Positions 31,394 to 35,022 of a stretch of 35,022 nucleotides of DNA are shown in pieces; within the stretch, counting starts at the first letter, position 1; each line of letters starts with the position of its first letter. The notes beneath the pieces were generated by a model. It saw nothing but the letters and a program-made list of their open reading frames with translations, had not been told where the DNA came from and ran no database searches. The stretch is from assembly GCA_021778115.1 (NCBI GenBank), contig JAJYCS010000019.1, positions 1 through 35,022 on the forward strand, given 5' to 3'. Both the position numbers and the translations under genes were made by a program. Source of the DNA: Deltaproteobacteria bacterium (GTDB lineage Bacteria; Desulfobacterota; Desulfuromonadia; Geobacterales; Pseudopelobacteraceae).

Positions 31394-32968
31394 ATGACAG
31401 ATACCGCTTGGCCGTCGCATAGTACCCCCGATCTCTTGGAGCGTCTGAAGGAGACAACGGTGTTGACAACCGCAACCGGGGGAAGGCAGATCATTGTCGA
31501 GGCCCCGGCAACCGGCGACGTGGTCGCGTCCCTTCCCTCCTGCACGGTTGACGATCTGCAACAGGCCGTTGGCCGCGCACGGGCAGCCCAGCAGCGTTGG
31601 GCTGCAGTACCGCTGGCGGAGCGGCGCCGGATCTTCCTGCGCTATCACGACCTGATCCTTCGTGAACAGGAGCTGCTGTTGGATCTGCTGCAGCTGGAGA
31701 CCGGGAAGGCGCGGCGACATGCCTTGGAGGAGCTGCTGGATGTGGCGATCGTCAGCCGCTACTACGCTTTGCGGCTTAAACGTTATCTGAAACCGAAGCG
31801 GCGGCGGGGTGCCCTGCCGCTGCTCACCAAGACCATTGAGTACCATCATCCGGTAGGGGTGGTGGGGATTATCTCGCCCTGGAATTACCCCCTTTCCCTG
31901 GCAGTTTCCGATGGGTTGCCGGCATTGATGGCAGGTAATGCGGTCATCCTCAAGCCGGACAGCCAGACGCCGTTCACCGCCCTGCTGGCGGTACGCCTGT
32001 TGGAACAGGCCGGCCTTCCCCCTGATCTGTTCCAGGTGGTGACCGGTTCCGGCACGGAGCTGGGTGGCACGCTGATCAACAACAGTGATTTTCTCTGTTT
32101 TACCGGCAGCACTGCCACCGGCAGGGTGGTGGCGGCACGGGCCGGCCAGTGTTTGATCAAGTGTTCTCTGGAGCTTGGCGGCAAGAATCCTGCGTTGGTG
32201 CTTGATGATGCCGATATTGAGCGGACCGTTGAGGGGCTGGTGCGGGGCTGTTTCTCCAATGCCGGCCAGTTGTGTGTCTCCTTTGAGCGACTGTACGTGC
32301 AGTCCGGTATCTACGACCGTTTTATGGCCGCCTTTCTCCAGAGGGTCACCTCCCTTAAACTGGGGCATCGCTACGACTACGAGCCGGAGATCGGTTCTCT
32401 GATATCCTCCATGCAGCTTGCTGCCGTCGAGCTGCAGCTGAAGGATGCCCTGGACAAGGGGGCGGTCCTGTTGGCTGGTGGTCGGCATCGCCCGGATATC
32501 GGGCCTTATTTTTTTGAACCGACCGTGCTGACTGGGGTGACCGAGGCGATGACCCTCTGCAGGGAGGAGACCTTTGGCCCCGTGGTCTCGGTCTACCGCT
32601 TTGACCAGGTAGAAGAGGCTGTCCGTTTGGCCAACGACACTGGGTACGGACTGAATGCAGCGGTCTGGACCCGCAACCGTCGCCGGGGCGAGGCCCTGGC
32701 CCGTACGATCCAGTGCGGCACCGTCAACGTCAATGAGGCCTATGCCGCTGCCTGGGCCTCCCTGGATGCCCCGATGGGTGGCATGAAGGGATCGGGGGTG
32801 AGTCGTCGGCACGGCAGCGAGGGGATGCTTAAATATACCGAGTCCCAGACGGTTGCCACCCAGCGGCTGCTGCCGATAGCTCCGCTCCCCGGTATGTCCG
32901 GGGGACTTTATGCGCGGATCATGACCGTTGCGTTACAGTTCATGCGGCATCTGCCCGGTCTCGGGTGA
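31394..32968 (+). CDS. Aldehyde dehydrogenase with hydrophobic C-terminal tail
   Basis: A 524-residue NAD(P)-dependent aldehyde dehydrogenase. The catalytic Cys294 (NAGQLCVS) and general base Glu260 (LELGGKNPALVL) are present, as are the cofactor segment ISPWNYPLSLAV and the TGSTATGR loop. The family closest in layout is the succinate-semialdehyde/fatty-aldehyde group. After the usual end, about 30 extra residues (APLPGMSGGLYARIMTVALQFM region) are hydrophobic or amphipathic and could attach it to the membrane. ATG 31394 is preferred because GAGGG lies eight bases upstream; a GTG at 31379 has no ribosome site. With the alcohol dehydrogenase that follows after 24 bases, it would oxidise fatty aldehydes to acids feeding the synthetase (inference). 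Confidence 0.88.
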   Translation: MTDTAWPSHSTPDLLERLKETTVLTTATGGRQIIVEAPATGDVVASLPSCTVDDLQQAVGRARAAQQRWAAVPLAERRRIFLRYHDLILREQELLLDLLQLETGKARRHALEELLDVAIVSRYYALRLKRYLKPKRRRGALPLLTKTIEYHHPVGVVGIISPWNYPLSLAVSDGLPALMAGNAVILKPDSQTPFTALLAVRLLEQAGLPPDLFQVVTGSGTELGGTLINNSDFLCFTGSTATGRVVAARAGQCLIKCSLELGGKNPALVLDDADIERTVEGLVRGCFSNAGQLCVSFERLYVQSGIYDRFMAAFLQRVTSLKLGHRYDYEPEIGSLISSMQLAAVELQLKDALDKGAVLLAGGRHRPDIGPYFFEPTVLTGVTEAMTLCREETFGPVVSVYRFDQVEEAVRLANDTGYGLNAAVWTRNRRRGEALARTIQCGTVNVNEAYAAAWASLDAPMGGMKGSGVSRRHGSEGMLKYTESQTVATQRLLPIAPLPGMSGGLYARIMTVALQFMRHLPGLG

Positions 32969-32992
32969 CAAACAGGTGAGAAGGAGACTGCG

Positions 32993-34210
32993 ATGTGGTG
33001 GTTAGTCAGGAAGGGGTACTACCGTAGCTATCATACCATCCTGAAGTATCTGATCAGACTGCTGCCGTTCCCGGTGCCAACGTTGCTCGTGGGACCGGGT
33101 GGCATCGGCCGACTGGCCGATGAGATACGTCAGAAGGGTCACCGGCGGCTGCTTGTGGTGACTGATCGCGCACTGGTTGCCATCGGGCTGCTGGATGGCC
33201 TGTTGACAGCCCTTCAGGAGGCCGGACTGACGGTGGTGCTGTTTGATCAGGTGCAGCCGAATCCCAGCATCGCGAATGTAGAGCAGGGGCGTACCCTGTA
33301 CCTCACTCAGCGGTGCGACGGGATCGTGGCCTTTGGCGGTGGTTCCCCCATCGACTGCGCCAAGGTTATCGGTGCCCGGGTGAGCAACCGGTACCGGTCG
33401 GTGCGGGGGATGAAGGGGCTGTTCAAGGTCTGGCGGTCGATCCCGCCGCTGTACTGCGTACCCACCACCGCCGGAACCGGCTCGGAGACCACGGTCGCTG
33501 CGGTCATCAGCGATCCCGACCGCCATGAGAAGTTTGCCATCAACGACCTCCACCTGGTGCCCAAGGTGGCGGTGCTGGACCCGGAGGTGATGGCAGGGCT
33601 GCCCCCCGCCCTCACCGCCACTACCGGAATGGATGCCCTGACCCATGCAGTTGAGGCCTACATCGGCATCATCGGGAACCGTTTCACAAACCGTGAAGCC
33701 GAACAGGCGGTACGGCTGATTGCCGCCAATCTCCCGGAGGCCTATCATAACGGTGCCAATCTGGAGGCCCGCACCAACATGGCCCTGGCCTCCTTCGCAG
33801 CCGGTTCGGCCTTTACCCGAGCCTACATCGGCTATGTCCATGCCTTAGCCCATGCCATGGGTGGGCTGTACGGGGTGCCCCACGGCCTGGCCAATGCGGT
33901 CATACTTCCCTCGGTGCTGGATTTCTGTCGGCCTGCTGTTGAAGCCAAACTGGCTTGTCTGGCACGTGCTGCCGGCCTGGCAGCTGACCAGATCGGCGAA
34001 GAGGCGCTCTCGTACCGATTTATCGCCTGGGTGCGGGAGTTAAATCAGGCAATGGGGATACCGGCCTGTATCCCGGAGCTCAGGGAAGCAGATATTCCGC
34101 TGATAGTTTCGCGCGCCCTGCGCGAGGCCCATCCCGCCTACCCGGTGCCGTTGATCATGACCCCGAGCCAGTGCGAGGGGATTGTCAGGGGTTTTTTGTG
34201 TCCACCCTAG
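32993..34210 (+). CDS. Iron-containing alcohol dehydrogenase with N-terminal extension
   Basis: A 405-residue group III alcohol dehydrogenase. Metal ligands are Asp214, His218 (GMDALTHAVEAY), His283 and His297 (VHALAHAMGGLYGVPHG), with the exact spacing of E. coli FucO. The NAD site GGGSPIDCAKVIG and the TAGTGSETT segment are intact. Before the normal start of the fold there are about 28 additional residues, basic and amphipathic (WWLVRKGYYRSYHTILKYL), suggestive of membrane association. AGAAGGAG precedes the ATG. It is the last gene of the + run and converges on the SCP2-like gene with only 16 bases between. Expected role: oxidation of a (long-chain) alcohol to aldehyde for the dehydrogenase upstream. 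Confidence 0.9.
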   Translation: MWWLVRKGYYRSYHTILKYLIRLLPFPVPTLLVGPGGIGRLADEIRQKGHRRLLVVTDRALVAIGLLDGLLTALQEAGLTVVLFDQVQPNPSIANVEQGRTLYLTQRCDGIVAFGGGSPIDCAKVIGARVSNRYRSVRGMKGLFKVWRSIPPLYCVPTTAGTGSETTVAAVISDPDRHEKFAINDLHLVPKVAVLDPEVMAGLPPALTATTGMDALTHAVEAYIGIIGNRFTNREAEQAVRLIAANLPEAYHNGANLEARTNMALASFAAGSAFTRAYIGYVHALAHAMGGLYGVPHGLANAVILPSVLDFCRPAVEAKLACLARAAGLAADQIGEEALSYRFIAWVRELNQAMGIPACIPELREADIPLIVSRALREAHPAYPVPLIMTPSQCEGIVRGFLCPP

Positions 34211-34226
34211 GCGGGGCCTGGCGCGG

Positions 34227-34535
34227 CTAATCCTTGCCGAAGGCGGCGAGGAACTCCTGCAGCAGACCGGGGGCGTTGGATTTGATGGCGCCGCTCAAGA
34301 ACTCCTTCATCCCTGGACGGTAGCCGTCGTTCCAGATCCGGTTGAACAGCTCCTCGCTCATCTTGCAGACGCAATTGGCATCCTGGGCCGGTTTCCCCTC
34401 CCGTACCCGACACCCCTCGGGGCCGAGGATAACGGTCATTTTCAGGGTGCCCAGGCTGAAGTAGAAGGTGGTGGGGTGCTTAAAGGCCCCCGGCAGGTAG
34501 GCCGTTGCCAGGTGCTCAAAGATCGGTGCGGTCAT
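34227..34535 (-). CDS. SCP2-like sterol/lipid-binding domain protein
   Basis: A 102-residue protein that looks like a single SCP2 sterol-carrier domain: FYFSLGTLKMTVILGPEGCRV for the sheet, CKMSEELFNRIWNDGYRPGMKEFLSGAIK for the helix-rich part that follows, the latter with the hallmark phrase of the family (M-x-F-x-x-G-x-I-K). No signal peptide, so cytoplasmic. The start at 34535 is chosen because GGAG lies six bases before it; an upstream in-frame ATG at 34547 has no ribosome site. SCP2 proteins bind fatty acyl-CoA and other lipids, which suits a cytosolic acyl carrier near these genes. It is probably co-transcribed with the Fe-S oxidoreductase gene upstream (39-51 bases away). Confidence 0.8.
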   Translation of the reverse strand: MTAPIFEHLATAYLPGAFKHPTTFYFSLGTLKMTVILGPEGCRVREGKPAQDANCVCKMSEELFNRIWNDGYRPGMKEFLSGAIKSNAPGLLQEFLAAFGKD

Positions 34536-34586
34536 GGTACGCTCCATGGTGTGGTGCTATGCCGTTCTTCACGGTAGTGTTCAGGG

Positions 34587-35022
34587 TTAACGCAATACCG
34601 CCTCCGCCAGCACCTCGGCGATATCCTTCACCTGCACCCGGTCGGCCGCCTGCAGGTCCTTGATGCCGTCGTCCAGCATGGTCAGACAGTAGGGGCAGGC
34701 GGTGCAGACCGTATCCGGCCCTTGGGCCAGGGCCTCTTTGGCGCGATTCAGGTTAATCCGCTCGCCGGTAAACTCCTCCATCCACATCCTGCCGCCGCCG
34801 GCGCCGCAGCAGAACCCCTCCTCCCGGCTGCGGGGCATCTCCAGCGGCGTTGCGCCGGTGGCCAGCGCCAGCGCCTGGCGCGGCTCGTCGTAGATCCCGT
34901 TGTGACGCCCCAGATAGCAGGAGTCGTGATAGACCAGCCTGCCCAGTTCCGTTGCCTGGCGCGGCAGCGCCAGTCGTCCATCCTGTACCAGGTGCAGCAG
35001 CAACTGGCTGTGGTGGATCACC
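34587..35022 (-). CDS. CCG-domain Fe-S oxidoreductase (HdrD/GlpC-like, possible ETF:menaquinone oxidoreductase), C-terminal part
   Basis: C-terminal 144 or more residues of a heterodisulfide-reductase-like iron-sulfur protein; the frame continues past the right edge, so the start is outside. Two cysteine-rich elements of the CCG domain are visible: YHDSCYLGRHNGIYDEPR and GFCCGAGGGRMWMEE, plus CTACPYCLTML. In Geobacter and syntrophic fatty-acid oxidisers, membrane proteins of this family (DUF224/EMO) move electrons from ETF to menaquinone. Adjacent acyl-CoA metabolism genes make that role attractive, but the N-terminal membrane helices and ferredoxin domain that would confirm it are not in view. 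It could also be a GlpC- or lactate-dehydrogenase-type subunit. The family is firm, the specific role is an inference. Confidence 0.83.
   Translation of the reverse strand, partial: VIHHSQLLLHLVQDGRLALPRQATELGRLVYHDSCYLGRHNGIYDEPRQALALATGATPLEMPRSREEGFCCGAGGGRMWMEEFTGERINLNRAKEALAQGPDTVCTACPYCLTMLDDGIKDLQAADRVQVKDIAEVLAEAVLR

Overview
The window looks like a chromosomal segment from a high-GC Gram-negative anaerobe of the Geobacter / Desulfuromonadales type. This is an inference from gene content: outer-membrane proteins, an RND pump, a large beta-oxidation cluster, and an HdrD-like Fe-S oxidoreductase of the kind that passes electrons from beta-oxidation to menaquinone. No rRNA, tRNA, insertion sequence, phage or CRISPR feature was seen. 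Gene density is high and most genes sit in long co-directional runs.

Region 1 (1-9698, + strand) is an efflux/redox/signalling run. It holds the 3' end of a cation diffusion facilitator, a small CXXC redox protein, a complete tripartite RND efflux system (TolC-like, membrane fusion protein, pump; translationally coupled by 4-base overlaps), a degenerate AhpD-like protein, a PAS/HD-GYP protein and a secreted two-domain rhodanese. A perfect GC-rich hairpin at 9743-9768 lies between it and the convergent next unit.

Region 2 (9800-13673, - strand) is a FadL-type outer-membrane fatty-acid channel followed by a lipoprotein lipase related to the Pla-1/VolA family. Together they would release fatty acids at the cell surface and import them. 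A 400-base AT-rich divergent control region (13674-14075) separates them from the catabolic genes. It carries a strong sigma70-like promoter for fadL and two inverted repeats that share an AACGCT core.

Region 3 (14076-30092, + strand) reads as one operon with no gap above 47 bases: acyl-CoA synthetase, a Bacillus-type fadN-fadA-fadE set, sucC-sucD, an MBL-fold hydrolase, a FadH-type 2,4-dienoyl-CoA reductase, a secreted chalcone-isomerase-like protein, an ECI2-like enoyl-CoA isomerase, a second secreted chalcone-isomerase-like paralogue, a hotdog thioesterase and a chemoreceptor. FadH plus the isomerase would handle unsaturated acids. SucCD would regenerate succinate from succinyl-CoA when acetyl-CoA arrives already activated. 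The two secreted proteins are candidates for periplasmic fatty-acid carriers between FadL and the synthetase.

Region 4 (30093-34210, + strand) holds a long imperfect RNA-like hairpin, a membrane GGDEF protein, an aldehyde dehydrogenase and an iron-type alcohol dehydrogenase. The last two have hydrophobic terminal extensions that suggest fatty alcohol/aldehyde oxidation at the membrane. Region 5 (34227-35022, - strand) has an SCP2-like lipid-binding protein and the C-terminal part of a CCG-domain Fe-S oxidoreductase cut by the window edge.

The most interesting proposal is that regions 2-5 form one lipid-scavenging and oxidation system whose periplasmic step uses duplicated chalcone-isomerase-fold proteins.
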